Below, one piece after another: positions 12,201 to 27,200 of a DNA stretch of 64,000 nt. The notes below the pieces were generated by a model. The model was not told the DNA's origin. It saw only the letters and a list, made by a program, of their open reading frames with translations, and made no database searches. The stretch lies in assembly GCA_903813345.2 (NCBI GenBank), contig CAIIXF020000001.1, forward strand, positions 4,154,001-4,218,000, given 5' to 3'. The DNA is from Owenia fusiformis (taxonomy: Eukaryota; Annelida; Polychaeta; Sabellida; Oweniidae). A program made the translations under genes and the position numbers. Each line of letters starts with the position of its first letter. Position 1 is the stretch's first letter.

Positions 12201-15200
12201 ATAATGCCTGTTCCCCTCTGGCTCAGTGTAACAATCTAGATGGTTCATATGAGTGTGTTTGTAGGGACGGTTACTATGGCAATGGATTCATCTGTTCAGG
12301 TAAATAGAATTCAGTGTTTATTTTTGACTCTTCAAAGAAGAATGAGATAACTCAATGAACTGGCAGACACTTTAGTTGGAGAAAAACAACTATACAATAT
12401 ACATCTTTACTGAAAAGTGCTAGACTACAAGGGCAAATGAAGACAGCTAATAGTTAATGTAACTATAGGATATGATGTTGACCCATTCTGGTACTCATCG
12501 CATCTGTCTTGTCTTTCAATGCAAAATCCTTTGAATTAGTTAGGATAATTCTCAAATTTAATTTGTGACTTTTTAATATATGATGACTTAACAAGGCATG
12601 CAAACTATAGATACATGTAGCTTATTGGTTGATACATAAAATTGGAATGATTTATTTTTAAAAAATGGGTTCAATTTTAGGTTGCCCATGCCCACTATGA
12701 ATAACTAAAAAATGGCAACTCCACGGAGTAGCAAATCCCAATGAACACCAAATAAATCATCAATCTGTACAGTCACAATGTAATATTTGCCAACTACTCT
12801 TATCTTCAAAAAATATTTTAAATCATTGTAGTATCATGTAACCATACTTTCAAGATAACTCTAAGTAATGGCGAATTTCTGCTCTAGTCAGCCATTTTGA
12901 ATTTTCAGACGAGCAAATCAGAAAAACAATGCCATAATTGTGATCTACTCTGAAATTCCTTCAATTTGAGTATAATATAGCCATACTTTCAAGAGATCAG
13001 AAAATAATTGCGAAAAATCCCGCATTAGGCAGCCATTTTGAATTTTTTGAGGCCTGAATCAGAAAAACGCTACAATATTTGCAATCTATTCTAAATTGCC
13101 TTTCATTTGAGTATAATAAGGCTATACTTTAAAAACAACTCAAAATTAATGCAAGTTTCTGTTTTCCCAATCCCCCATTTACAGCCCTGGGGGTCAGGGG
13201 GAAAAACCCGGGATATATGTGAAATAGATAGATGTTGTTAATATACTACCAAAATTTCAAATAGTAATATTTATTATTTTGGTTTAAAATGACAAACATA
13301 AGATTTTTGCGAAAAATTCCCTCCATTTTTAAACTGGCGGCCAACTTGAAAAAAATATGAAGAAAATCTGTCAACTAGTATTCGAGTTATCTTCCAGACG
13401 GACAGACGTCTTGTTTATATGCTGTTCATGTCATCATCATTCAGTCCAGCTTGAAAATCTATTTGTAGTTGCTGTTGTTTCCTTCTTGCTTCTTCTGATT
13501 TTATTTGTCTTTTCTTTCATTCTTTGTCTTCTTAGTTTCTTATTAGTTTCTGTTGTTACTTTCTTGTCTTCTTTAGTTTCTTCTTTCTTGGTCTTCTTTC
13601 TCCCTATTACTTTTCCTCTTTGGTCTTGTTTGGTGTCGGGTCTGCAGACTTGTGACTACACATCGGTGGGTTAAAGCTTTTTCTACCGGTAACACTCCCC
13701 TTCCCCTTTGTCTTTATCGATGTTTGTTTTTGTTGCTGTTTTTCTTCTATAGTTTACCCTCATTTCGGAGACTGGTATCTAGATTCTGTTTGTTCTTGTT
13801 GTTTTTCCCATTTCCTTATTTGTCTTAGAACTCTGACCATATCTTTAATATTGGATTTTTTGGCTTTTGGTATTTTATCTGTATCCATTTATTTTTAGCA
13901 ACTGTCTTTTTGATATATGGTGACAGTGTTTCTTTCTTATATCCTTGAGATATTAATTTTTTCCCCAAGGACTTGATTCTTTTGGAAGCAATTTTTTCAT
14001 CACTGCAGACTCTTGATATTCTTATTATCTGTGACACATAGACTCCATATGATTGTTTTCTTGGAATGTTTCCTGAAAGGTCTGGATAGGAAACTATATT
14101 GAAATTAAAATCCTCTCTCTTATCATATATTTGTGTAGTAATTTTCTTGTGTTCTATTGTAAGTTTCATGTCAAAAAATGTTGCTTTATTGTTGTTTGCA
14201 TTTTCTTTGTTCAGTTTGAGTTCAGGAGGGTATATATTTTCCCTGTCATTTTCTAATTTTTCATCATTATTTATACTGCATAAGTCATCTATGAATCGAG
14301 CTGTTTTATTATATTTCATTGCTCTTCTATAATCTTCTTTAAACATTTTTTCCATTGCTGTATATTCATATGCATAGAGATATAGATTTGCCATATATGG
14401 TGCTGGATCTATATTCCCATCGGTATTCCAATTTTTTGTCTTCTTTATTAAAGGTTGTCATTTTGGTTCCAGTTCCTCCCCATTTTGCATCTTCACCATT
14501 TACACTAATTTTTTGATTTCTTCCACCTTTAAATGCCTTTGCTCTGGTCCATTTTAGTTTTTCTTTCAGATCTTGTAGGTTTATATTTGTATATAGGGTC
14601 GAAAAGTCAAATGTCACGATATTCCTTGCTCCATTTCTCATATTTACTTCTTTAACAAATTCTAGGACATCATTGTTATTTTGGCAAATCCACATCCTGT
14701 TTGTTCCAGTTAGGTTTTTGATCTTTGACGGATGGACTGAGGGCTTCACTATATCCCTACAGAACTTCGTTCGTTGGGATAAAAAACATAATGTAACAAA
14801 AATAAAGAAATTATTTCAGTTTCGTAAAGGCCTTTTGTGTCTTCCTTTGTATTCAGAATGTTCACTTTAAGAAAGTATTGGTAATATTTGTGTTTTCCAA
14901 TATAACGATAAAGCAAAATGTTTGATTTGAACATCTATTTTGAGCAAACAGCACAAGTTAATTCAAACCCACTCTGATAATTTGGACAAGGTAGTGACCA
15001 GCCACACTTAGATTCAGTCACATATAATCTTCCTCCATCCTTGTTCCTTCTTGCTATATCTGCCTCTGGTGCTTCATCCACACATATGAACTCAGCTTTC
15101 TGATTGGTGATATGTTCAGTCATAATATAGCCATTGTACTCCTTGGTCCAGGTGTCTGGGCATGATTTATAGGCAGGAATCATGACCTGACTAACCCGCT

Positions 15201-18200
15201 GTGGCACCCTACACACTGCACATACAGCCTCGCGGTCATGTAGCCATGAAGCTGGTTCAGTTGGATCGGGAAAATTGTCTGTAAGGAATGGGTTGTTGGC
15301 TTGCAAGTGATACTCAACTCCATGAATATGGGCAGATGACTGTATACCAGACATGGTTTTCCCCCACTCTGGATCCCTGGGCAGGCACAAATAGTTGGCA
15401 CCACCACCTGTTTGATCAAACCAGGTTTTGCCCATGATACCTGGAAAATCAAAGATTATGTTTTTTCCAAAAATGGTGGCCATTTTTAAATTAAGTGCCC
15501 ATCTTGAAAATCTCTTCTTGAGCAAGGCTCTTTTGTTTGACATCCCAAGTTCTTATCAATGCATTTTGAAGCAAACCATTTAATGGATCAATTTTGTAAT
15601 TGTAATTACAGAGTGTCTCAAAAAAATGTTACACTCACAAAAAGTTCAATATCTTTCATAATTTTGACTTTTCCCTAAAATATACTTTGGATACCAAAAG
15701 ACAAATCTTTCTAGAATAATTTGACACCATCAAATTCAAAATCTGTCATTGATTGGCTCCACATGACAGCTTTTAGTGTCCCATGGTAAAATGTGACTTG
15801 CGCCAACTTCTAAGTGATTGGATTGACCAAATGACAAAAGAGGAACAGTTTCTTTAATATTTAACTTTCTTCTGAGTAGAAGCTTGACCTTAAACTGAGT
15901 CATTATGTAATTTTCCTATTTGTCTTACATATGATCATTGGGTCTATCCACATAAACATGTGGTCCCCTCAACATGTTCTCCAAATTAAACTTGAGGTAC
16001 CCTTGCCCATGCGCGCATGAATTGTAATATCACTCTGATTCTATCAATTATTTTTGCAGAAGTTCATTTAGGTCAGTTTGTAATGCTGTAAACTGCTTTC
16101 AGAGGCCCTTAAAAAACTCAAGGGTGTAAAGTGGGATGACCCTGGGGGCCAATCCATTGAGTAATTCAATGCTATCTTCTAATTTCTAAAGAGTTCTACC
16201 AAACGATCTGCCACAGGCCTTTGCACCATCCTGTTGCCATCATAACAAAATTGAACACTCTGACAATGAAATCTTGTATTTCTATCAAGGAAAGAAAGAA
16301 CTGGATCATTGATCATATCAAGATATCACTGTCCAAAGCATTCACACCAAAAAAGAATTGATCATCACATGTCCAGCCACTGAGAAGTTGGCGCAAATCA
16401 GATTTCCCATGCGTCTATAAAATCTGTCCTGTGCAGCCAATCTTGGACGGATTTTGAATCTGATGGTGTGAATTTATTCGAGAAAGACTGGTCTTATGGT
16501 ATCTAAGTATATTTTAGGGGAAAAGTCAAAATCATGAAAGATATTGAACTTTTTGTAAGTGTAACATTTTTTTTGAGACACACTGTAATGTCCATGTTTT
16601 AATCTCACCTGAATAGACTTGTTCTACATTATTTGGACAGACAGTTCTCCCCCATCTCACATACATGGCACCTCCAGTGTGATTGCCTGAACTAGAGGTA
16701 CCACTACTTGAGCTATTACTGGAGCACTGCTCTTTCTGGTGCAATCCTATCAAATAGCTGATATCTTCAACTGATAATCCTTGTGCACTTATCCCCTGGA
16801 AATATAAATGTACTCCACATCAATCAACCATCATTACTGAAAAAATAAAGTTGAAATTAAATAATGCTGCAATTTGTAATAAATGTAAAGGCTTACATCT
16901 CTTCCATTTTTCCCTCGACTACCATCTCTACCTGCTGGTCCGGGTGGTCCAGGTGGTCCATGTGGTCCAGGTGGACCTTGTTGCCCAGGCATGCCATCTC
17001 TTCCATCACGTCCATAGATACTGCAACCTTGAAAATGAGCACACTAATACAGTAACTGAACTATTTGGGTTAATAATCCTATCAAATGAAATTCGGGGGA
17101 TATATGATATGTAGAGAGCGGCTCCATCCATACGTATGTCCGTCTGTCCAGTCAATAACTAAAATACCATTGGTCCAATATTGTTTATATTTTATAAGTA
17201 TTTGCTCTACACTGTATGTGAGTATAAGTTCTGCTTGAAAGCTAATTTTCAAAATGGCCACCAGTTTACGGCTGTAAATTAGGAACCACATATAAAACCT
17301 TAAAAAAAGGTATACAACTTAATATGATTTAAATCCAAAAGTATATAGTATATGAATATATATATATATAAATGACTAAGTTGAAAATCTACTTATCCAA
17401 AAAAACTTGCACCCATCTTGAAAAATGGTAGCCGTTACATGCTGTTTTATGATTTTTGTTGTATCTGGAGAAGCAGTGGACCGATTTTGATCATAGTTGA
17501 TATGTGAATAGGCATGGTACACTATATTATGAGACTTTGGCTCGATGGCGATCATTTTGAATAATGGCCACCATATTTCCAGTATTATTTAACCCTTTTT
17601 AACTAAAACTGGAAAAGTAGTGGACCGATTTTGTTATTTTACATGTGAATAATCTTAATAAACTTTCTAATTTGGCTTTTCCTGAAATGCCAGCCATGGC
17701 TGTTCAATGCGATTTGCTATGCTTTGGTGTTGCTGTTATCTAGTCATCTAGTCTCTTTTAATTAAATTGTATTTAGACTTGCCTCTTATTCTTGTTATTA
17801 AAGAGCCAATCATACTTAAAGCCATGCCCTGGTGTGTATTAAAAGCCTAAACAATCATTCTATTTGTACTATGAGTACATGTTTAACTTTAATAGCAAAA
17901 GAAAATATTTTCAGACATTCTAAGCATTTTAGGAAAGATTTTTTGGATTTTAGTGGTAAAAGGTTATACTAACTTGCAGATGTACCGGCAGCTTGACGTT
18001 TTCCACGATCTAAGTTAATGAGGTCATCCTGCTTTTCTTTTCTTTCATCAGCATAACGCCACTGCTTTAAGGCAAATAAAAAATATGTATGTAATATTTC
18101 AACTCAAATGAAGTTTATAGGACAGAGTATGTTCTAATATTAAAGGCCAATGCAAATGCAACACTGAGAAAAGGCATCTAATATAAAATATTTATAATAA

Positions 18201-21200
18201 GATAATGGAGTTCTATGCAAAGAAGAAACATAACATTGTAAAAGTTATTCCTTGGTCTGAAAAAATTATTTTCAAAATTGTCGCCAGTGTTGAAAACAAA
18301 GGCAATAGAGACATATTCAATGATTAATAAAAAAAATTATAGAAAGTGTAAAGAATACACATAACACATTGGCTTAATTCTTACATGATAGTCGTATAAG
18401 CTATTATACACATACCTGATCTTCCAGGGTTTCAATCCGAGTCTTAAGTTCTGCTATCTCATCTTCTCCTGTTTGTACTTTCACCTGGACATTCAGTAAT
18501 TCATCCTTCACTTTAAGTAACTCATTATAAAAGGTAATAGAGCATGCAAGAGACGCAACAGCTAGGCATATTGTAAATACCATCACAATTGATAGCATGC
18601 ACATTCTATCCTTATTCTCCATTTTCATTTTTTCTTGTTTTTGGAGTTCCGAACTTAAGAAAACCTGTTAAGCTTCCTATCACTTTCAAAATTATGATCT
18701 TGAAATGTTATTCGGATATTTTGTAAAAGAGAAACATCATTTAATGATTCCTGGAACATTAAAATAAAATAATTTTTAGAATTTATGTTTGTTTAGTAAA
18801 GGATGACCTTATCAGTTTTTATTATCCTGTTTGTTTTCTTAGAACATGGTTATTTATCAAAACATTTTTCTGTTAATACAAGTTCAGGGTTATAACAAAA
18901 AGGTTTTTTTTGAAGTAAACATGTTGACATTTAAAATACAATAAAAGTAAAACTTGTTGATAATAAATAAAAATTAAAGAACCTTTTTTCACTTTGCACC
19001 TATTTATGAGGATCCCAGCTGTGGCATAATGGTTGAGAAATGGGGATCGAAACCAGCCATAGTTTTTTCCTGATGACCATTTTGAAAGATTGTATATTAT
19101 GGATTATAGTGTCAGCTTTGGGGATGAATTTGACTTTTTGTAATAACTTCAATATGAATGAAATGTCCCTTGGTGTTATGGTCTCAGATTGTGATATCCC
19201 ACTTGAATGGTGGGGGAGGGGGGTATTAGACACCTTTTCTTTTCACGATGGATTGTGATTTGGGATCATCTGGGTTTCCCTTATGACTGGTATACTCTCG
19301 GATGTTCTCATTTTCTTGCTGTGTTCTGTAACCATTTTTAATGGTACTTTCCCGTTGGCACTTGGCACTGTTTAATATTGTATTCATGATCTGTGTTTTT
19401 GTATAAGGTACTTTGTTCAAACTCTCTGGGTTGCAATGGTATAGATGGTTAATAGCCCTTGGAAGGTTATACAAAATAAAACAAAGAATTCTAGGCATTG
19501 TATTAAAATGATGTTGTATAAATAAAAATGGATAACTCAGTGGTGATATAATGGTAAATTCCTTGTTGGGTGTGATGTTCGGGTAGGCCAATATATGCCA
19601 AATTCATTAAAATGATCACCTAATGTATCAATGAAAACTGTGTTTCTAAAGTACTTCGAGTAGAAACTGCATACAGAATTCAAATATGTTATCAAAGAGA
19701 ACAATTTGGTCATCGATGGTTAAACATGCAAAAATATCATTAAATAATTAATTATCATTAAATGAATTTTGGGGAAAAATTTCGAAAATGGGTGAAAATT
19801 ATGTATACAAATCCTAAATTAATGGGTATTGTTCAAGAGAAGTTAAAATTGAACGAGGTATCCGACAAGGTTGTCCATTATCGGCACTGTTATTCATATT
19901 ATGCACAGAAATAATGTCAAATAACATAGAAAAAAATGATAAAATAGAAGGTATAACTATAAACAATAATGAAATTAAAATACTACAACATGCGGACGAT
20001 ACAACAATTATGTTAAGACAAAAAGACTCAATAATATATTTTCTTGAAGAAATAAACAAATTCTCAAAATTAAGTGGCTTAAAGTTAAACTTAGATAAAA
20101 CACATGGTATATGGCTTGGAAATCAGAACAATGAACCAGATTTATACAAGAATATAAAATTTACAAAGAAACCAATTAAAGTCCTTGGAGTTTATATTGG
20201 AAATGATCTTAAAAAGTGTGAAGAATTGAATTGGGACCCAAAATTTTTAGAATTCGAAAAATTATTTGAAACGTGGAAGAAAAGAAAACTGACCTATTTT
20301 GGAAAAGTTCAAGTGATTAATAGCTTAGGGATTTCAAAACTAGTTTATAATTTTTCAATACTGAATGTGCCTGATTATGTTTTAAAGAAAGTGAATAAAA
20401 TAATTTTTGATTTCTTATGGAAAAGAGATAGATTAAAAAGAAATACAATTATAGGAAAAGTTGAAAATGGGGGTCTAGGGCTAGTAGATCTAGAATTGAA
20501 AATAGCTTCAATTAAAGGAAGTTGGGTAAAACGAATCTTTTCTGAAGATAATACTTGGAAAAATATACCAGAACATTATATTAAAAAATGTGGATTTGAG
20601 GTAAAAGATTTCATTAAGACTACATTTACACAAGAAATAAAGATAAATATGCCTAAATTCTATAAGGATATTTTTAGTGCATTCAATAGATGTAAAATTG
20701 ACAAATTAAACAAACAAAATCTTTTTGGTGAAATCTTTTGGCTAAATGAAAAATTAGTGAGCAACAAGGGAAACGTTTTTTACAGCCATAATTGGATAAA
20801 AAGTGGGTTTATCTATATAAAGGATTTTTTAAAGATGGAGTTTTTATTGATGAGCAGTATATTCTGAATAAATTGATAAAGAAACACAATTGGATGATCG
20901 AATATATAAGAATAAAAGGTTATTTAAATAAACTCACTCAAAATTTGGATAGAAAAACAGAAAAATATACAAATATAAAAGCAAAAAACAATTACCTTAT
21001 GAAAGATGGTAAATGGATGCATATACAGCATATCAATGCTAAACGATTATATAATATTTTACTAGAAAGTAAACATGAAAGAAGCATTATGGAAAGACAC
21101 TGGGCAACAATTTTCAGCACACCAAGATGTAAAACGTTCTATGGGAAAGTATATGATTCAAAAATAAAAAATATGATATATAAAAAACATGCAGAATTCA

Positions 21201-24200
21201 ATTTTAAGCTTTTCCATAATATTTTAGCATGTGGGAATACTATATACAAATGGAATAAAGAAATTAACCAGTATTGTAGTGAATGAAGAGTGATACAAAC
21301 TCCAAAACATTTATTACTGGACTGTAAGATTGTACAAAATATTTGGGAAAAAATTAGAAATATCTTAAGATGTGATATCAAATGGAAACATTTTATTTTA
21401 GGGTTCTATATGTTGGAAGGTAATGTCTCTCAGTCAAGAAATGTAATTCTCACAATAGTGGGATATACAATTTATTCAAATTGGGTTAAGAACTCAAATA
21501 ATATGGACAGATACAAAAGTATAAATTTTGAAAACACTGTAATCAACCGACTGAAATTATACATTAACAATTTAGATATGATGAAGAGTGAAAAAAATGT
21601 TGTTCTAAAAAATAGCTTAGAGATCTTTTTAAAACAAATTTGAATAGACTATGTATGTGTATTGATATATTGTCATGTATTTTAATATATTGTATATATG
21701 TTTAATTTGCAAATTGTATCAGATGCTGGCACAGTTTTGCCGGAAGTTTACAAGAAGTAACTTTTGGCAATGCAGTATGTTAGAGTAACCTAGTAGGTGT
21801 AAGAAAATATAAGGTGATGGCCTTTAAAGTGGTAAAAGCAATTTTCACGGCCGAATTGGACTTCAATTCCTGCGATTTCAGGGGGTAGTATAAGATTATT
21901 TCATAACATAAAGGATATAGTTGCTATTGTTCTGCTTTCTACAGCACACATTACTAGTCCAAAGATGAATAATATCCTAAAGTTATAGGCCGATATCTGT
22001 ATTAGTCTCAGAAATATTGCAATTAATAGGAAAAAAATACGCAATTTTAGTCATTTTTAAGTCTCACGTATCTTATATTTGTAGCTTCCAGCAAAAGATG
22101 GCAACTTAAATAGCTCAAAATTGTTTTCTAAAAACTAATTCAAGCTTTGTTTGATATTGTAATACAATTATAATAATGATAATGTACTATTTATGATTTT
22201 TAATATGACTTTATAGTACCCTACCCCTGGAAAGTGGGCGTGGTCAATGTTATCATTTTGCAGCATACAATTAAAAACTTGTATTGATAGAAAGCAAATC
22301 AATGCATATAAAACATCTTCACTTGTTACTTGACAATGTAATTCATTTATTATTAAAAAATATAGACTCTACATATTTTATATATACAATTTCAATTTTG
22401 TACAATGTATCATAATGAAATCTAATAGGCTGTTTCAATTTCCAAACTTTTTCTCGGATCACCCTTACCTTTTGACAAAATGATCTACTATATGACCAAT
22501 AGCCACAAAAAATAGCAGAACTGATCAACGTTTAAACCCCCCCCCCCCCTACCCCTAAGTTTGTTTTGTATGGGGTCCGCCACAATGCAACAAGTCCATT
22601 TTCAGTGCTTACTATCACATGGAATATAAGTCACAATGTTTCCACAATATCTGGGCAATGAGATAGTGCCATTAAGAACATGTATGCCCAGATTCAAGAT
22701 CATGGTGTAAATGCTTGCCGATCTATCGGCTTTCAAAAATGAGGAAAGTTGTCTTGAGTGCCGTTTCAACTAATTTTGAATTAAAACTGCTACTTATGAA
22801 TTTTTTTCTCAACAACTGTGATTTGGTTAGAGTCCAAACACAGGATATATATATATCTTTTATTGACTCTTTAGATGTCATATCATGACATATTAGTCAC
22901 TAAGGTAGAGCAGTTCTTCCCATTGTCGAGTTGAAGAATTGGTATCTTTATCCTGGCTTGAACCATAGACAATTCTAGCCAGCGCCAGCCTTTTATCGAG
23001 TTAGCAGCACTCTAGTGATCGCCGGTATAGGTCAGCAGTCATAGGTCAAAGACAAATCACAAGAAGTGCTGTGACCTGGGTTTGAACCAAAGACCTCTAC
23101 TTTTTTAGCCTGAAGCCAGACTTCCTGCTTTTCAGACCAATGCCTTAACCACTAGGCCAACCCAGTGACCACATCCAGACATAGTGCTACCAAATTCTGG
23201 TATTGAAAATTTCAGAGCTCTAGATCAAGTATTCATATCTGCATGGACTCTTAAAAAGACCCAAAAGACACAAAATGCAGTCAGATATCGCCAAAAAATG
23301 TGACAAAATGCACTATTCAGAACAATTTATCTCTTAAATTTTACTTTTATTTACCATAATTTCTGATTCTGCCTCTGGTTGGTAATACCAATAATACATA
23401 TGAGTAGACTTAAGGTCATAGTAAGTGTAGTTACAGATTTATTAGCATCTAAAAATGGGAGAAGCAGTGTAGCAAGTGCAATTTTCACCTATAATTCATA
23501 ATATTAAACCGCAGATTTCAGGATTTTCTTCTCTAAAACAAGAATTCCGTGAGACCCCAAAAGACTGGATTCCATATCACTGTACCACCAAATATATATG
23601 AGAGTAGTTTCAGGAGGTTATATCAAATAATCATTGAACCATTGACACCTAAAAATATGCAAAATACAGTCAGAAATGGTGAAATTGTGATTGTGAAAAA
23701 ATGTATGTATTCTTAACAATTTTTTAACTATACTGTATTTTATTTAGAACTGAAACTTGAAGTGCTTACTAGGAGTTACATCTAGTTATTATTTATTAAG
23801 TGACTTCAGCATCCGGATTGATATAATATAGGAATATCCTATGGTTTTGAAAAAATATCATTTATATCCATGAGTGGATATTGATATTTTCATGAGTGAG
23901 CGCAGCGAGTGAGTGAAGATATTTGTATCCATGAGTGGATATAATTGATATTTTTGAAAAAAAATTATTTATCCCATGGGAAATCATCATCAGCGAAAAA
24001 ATGTGAAAAATATAATTCGAGAAAAAATTTGAAAAAATAATTGAAAAAAAAATTGTGAAAAAATGTTGAAATTTTTGAAATAAATATTTTTGAAAATAAT
24101 CAAAAAATGTAAAAAGAAATGTTTTTTGAAAAAATTCGAAACCATGGAATATCACTTTTCAAACCACCGAATATCACTTTTTAAGACGTGATATTCGATA

Positions 24201-27200
24201 GTTTAAAAGTGATATTCGATGGTTTGTGAATTTTTTGCTAAAATATTATAACTTGATCCACATATCAAATATATCTTCATGTGATATTCGATCTATATCC
24301 TTGCAACCATGGAATAATCACTGATATGCTTAAGACCAAAAACCTATAAAGAATGTTATTATTGAATACTGAGAATACATTGTTTTTACATTACGGAGCT
24401 TTATTTCTAACTGCTGAAAGTATTTTGGAACATATCTCTTGCTTAAATATTTCACGCAATGTTACTTTCAAAAACTTTCTTAGAACAATTAGTCCATCCT
24501 ATACTTTCACATGTTATTCTCCATTTCGTTTTTAAAAATTGTGGGAGCTTTAAACTCTAGAAGAGCTTAATTACCAATTATACCATGCACCCTCTTTGCC
24601 CTCCGTCGCATTTTTCTTAGAATGGCCAGGCATATTTCAAATTGAAGAGTAAAGTCAGTTAAAGTGATATATAGCTGTATATAACAACGTATCTTTCACT
24701 TGATACTGTGATGTCAAGCTTAAGCATTTAAACAGTGTATTTTGTCCCAAGATACAATAAAGTACTGATTTCATTTATTTATCAATTCAGATCCCTTGGA
24801 ATTAAAGTAAACACTTGGTATATATTACCAATATTATTTTTACCTATTATTGGTGGTACAATGACCAGGTTTCCTTTAATGTCTTTGGTCTTACTGTGCA
24901 GTTTTGTAAAAAGAAAATTCAGAAAGTTACAGTCTTAGATGAAAAACTGGTGAAAATCATACTTGCTACAGCTTTTCCCATTTTCAGAAGCCAACAGATC
25001 TGTACTTCCACTTACTATGACGTTAAGTCTTCTCATATGTATTATTGGTGGTACTAACTGGAGGCAGAATCAGAAATTATGTCAAATAAAAGTAACATTT
25101 AAGAGATAAATTGTTCTGAATAGTGCATCTTTCATATTTTTCACGATATCTGACATTTTTTTTGTCCTTTTGCCTCTTTTTAAAAGTACATGCAGAAGTG
25201 AATATTAAATTTTGATCTAGAGCTCTGAAACTTCCAATATCAGAACTTGGTAGCATTATGTCTTGGTATCTTATGTTTGGGGTCTAAAAAAGTCACAGAT
25301 GTTGAGAAAAATATTCATTAAGCAGCAGTTTCAGTTCAAAGTTAGTTAAAACTGCACTCGCGACAGCTTTCTCTATTTTTGAACGCCCATAGATCGGTAA
25401 GTATTAGTATTAGGACCTTGAAACTGCTCATATTATGTAGTCTTTGTGGTACTTTCTCATTGCAAAGGTAATTTGGAAACACTGTGACTTACATTTCATG
25501 CGTTAGTGAACACTGAAAATGAACCAGCCTATTAGATTTCATCATGATACATTGTACAAAATTGAAAATGTATATATAAAATATGTAGATTCCTATATTT
25601 TAGTAATGAATGAATTACAATGTCAAGTAACAAGTGAAAATGTTAAAAATGCATTGATTTGCTTTCTATCAATATAAGTTTTTAATTGTATGCTGCAAAA
25701 TGATAACATTGACCACGCCCACTTTCCAGGGGTAGGGTACTATAAAGTCATATTAAAAATCATAAATAGTACATTATCATTATTATAATTGTATTACAAT
25801 ATCAAACAAAGCTTGAATTCGTTTTTAGAAAACAATTTTGAGCTATTTAAGCTGCCATCTTTTGCTGGAAGCTACAAATATAAGATAAGTGAGACTTGAA
25901 AATGACTAAAATTGCATATTTTTTTCCTATTAATTGCAATATTTCTGAGACTAATACAGATATCGGCCTATAACTTTAGGATATTATTTATCTTTGGACT
26001 AGTAATGTGTGCTGTAGAAAACAGAACAATAGCAACTATATCCTTTATGTTATGAAATAGTCTTATAGTACCCCCTGAATTCGCAGGAATTGAAGTCCAA
26101 TTTGGCCGTGAAAATTGTTTTTACCACTTTAAAGGCCATCACCTTATATTTTCTTACACCTACTAGGTTACTCTAACATACTGCATTGCCAAAAGTTACT
26201 TCTTGCAAACTTCCGGCAAAACTGTGCCAGCATCTGATACAAATAAAAAATCAAAAAATAAAAAAAAATCATTAAATAATTAGACTCAACAAGATTTCAA
26301 AGCTACATTGCAAAACCTCTATTACTGATCATGACTGCCAATTATAATTATATTATATTATATAAGGGCTATGTACTGGGAGGTTTTGGATATGGGGTTT
26401 ATCCAGGAGTTGATGTGCATATCTCACAAGGGATAAACCCCATATTCAAACCCACTGTACATAACTGCTTTATCCTTTACCCAGTTTTCTCATTTTTTTC
26501 AATTTTTATTTTTGTCAATTTTTTTCAAAATTTTTATTCAAATTTGTGGGAAGATATGCCCTGAAGCGGGAGATGTGGAGGTTCTTGATTTTGAAACTTA
26601 AAAATCAGGATATGGGATATATCTTACCATCTTATCTCCCTAAAACTCTACTGGGCATAAATTATATTATATTATATAATATTATATATTATATTATATC
26701 ATAGAGAAGGTTCTAGAAGAAATAAAAACTCTGCCAATTTTCAAATTGACCCATGGCTTCAAAATTATCCAGTAGAGCTTATTGTAGTGTAATTATAGTT
26801 CATATATAATTTTTATTGATATATTGTATCATTTTATGATTACATAAGTAATAACTAGTCACTGAAAGACTAAAATGACATCTACAGGGGAATATACATG
26901 TGCTACATTTCATATGCATATTAAAAGCACAAGGGAGGCAAAATATTTTAAGGTGTGATATACAGAGTATGCTAACTTTTTCTTAATTGTTTAATGAGTG
27001 ACAAATACCAAAATGATATTACTATAGTATGATATTATCACTTGAAGTTATACTTATTTGGAAAATAAATCATCACTCAAATCAGAACAAATTAACTGTA
27101 TGTTGATGTTAATGATGTTGATAATAAGAACTGGAGTGATTTTGTAAATATTTTTTATTGGAAGCATGTCATTGTCTAAATGACAATTTGTGGCATTTGT

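Larger units (their letters stand above)
14935..19750. repeat. Tandem duplication unit, collagen copy A
   Basis: The gene and about 1.1 kb of its 5' flank are closely matched by the region of copy B (27643-30608, 32952-33074 and 34058-34183). The upstream end is the 15-base string atcattaaataatta (19736-19750). It is one of the three paralogous units that made the array. Confidence 0.8.
21712..26243. mobile_element. Foldback element, about 4.5-kb palindrome
   Basis: The left end tatcagatgctggcacag and the right end ctgtgccagcatctgata are inverted copies. The arms pair almost continuously over about 1.8 kb each: cctagtaggtgtaagaaaat at 21790 against its inverse at 26150; ccctggaaagtgggcgtgg at 22224 against its inverse at 25715; and inner matches to about 23600 and 24865. 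The centre is very AT-rich with nested palindromes (23828-24225). No protein is encoded. It lies inside the 3' UTR of the L1-type LINE. A SINE interrupts only the left arm. Flanking TA may be the target duplication but is not proven. Confidence 0.75.

Noticed and set aside
13357-13674. Hydrophobic 105-codon plus-strand frame
   Set aside because: Translation of a T-rich, low-complexity stretch (Leu/Phe/Val/Ser). Looks like a membrane protein only because of composition.
15180-15452. Second minus-strand frame overlapping the last collagen exon
   Set aside because: Shadow frame; the cysteine-rich C4-like domain in the other frame is conserved in three copies. The same applies to the frames at 27900-28160 and 36713-36952.
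15441-15543. Start codon upstream giving [12 protein letters not shown] before the collagen C4 domain
   Set aside because: It would read through the intron; the acceptor at 15440 and the phase shared by all three copies show that this part is intronic.
16851-17114. Plus-strand frames opposite the collagen exons (also at 28510-28858 and 38421-38612)
   Set aside because: Complement of Gly-Pro-rich triplets; the plus-strand product is only an antisense reading of collagen.
18990-19070. tRNA-like string (tggcataatggttgaga ... ggatcgaaacc), also at 30110-30180
   Set aside because: Boxes A and B are too close and no cloverleaf can be drawn; at most a degenerate fragment in the duplicated collagen flank.
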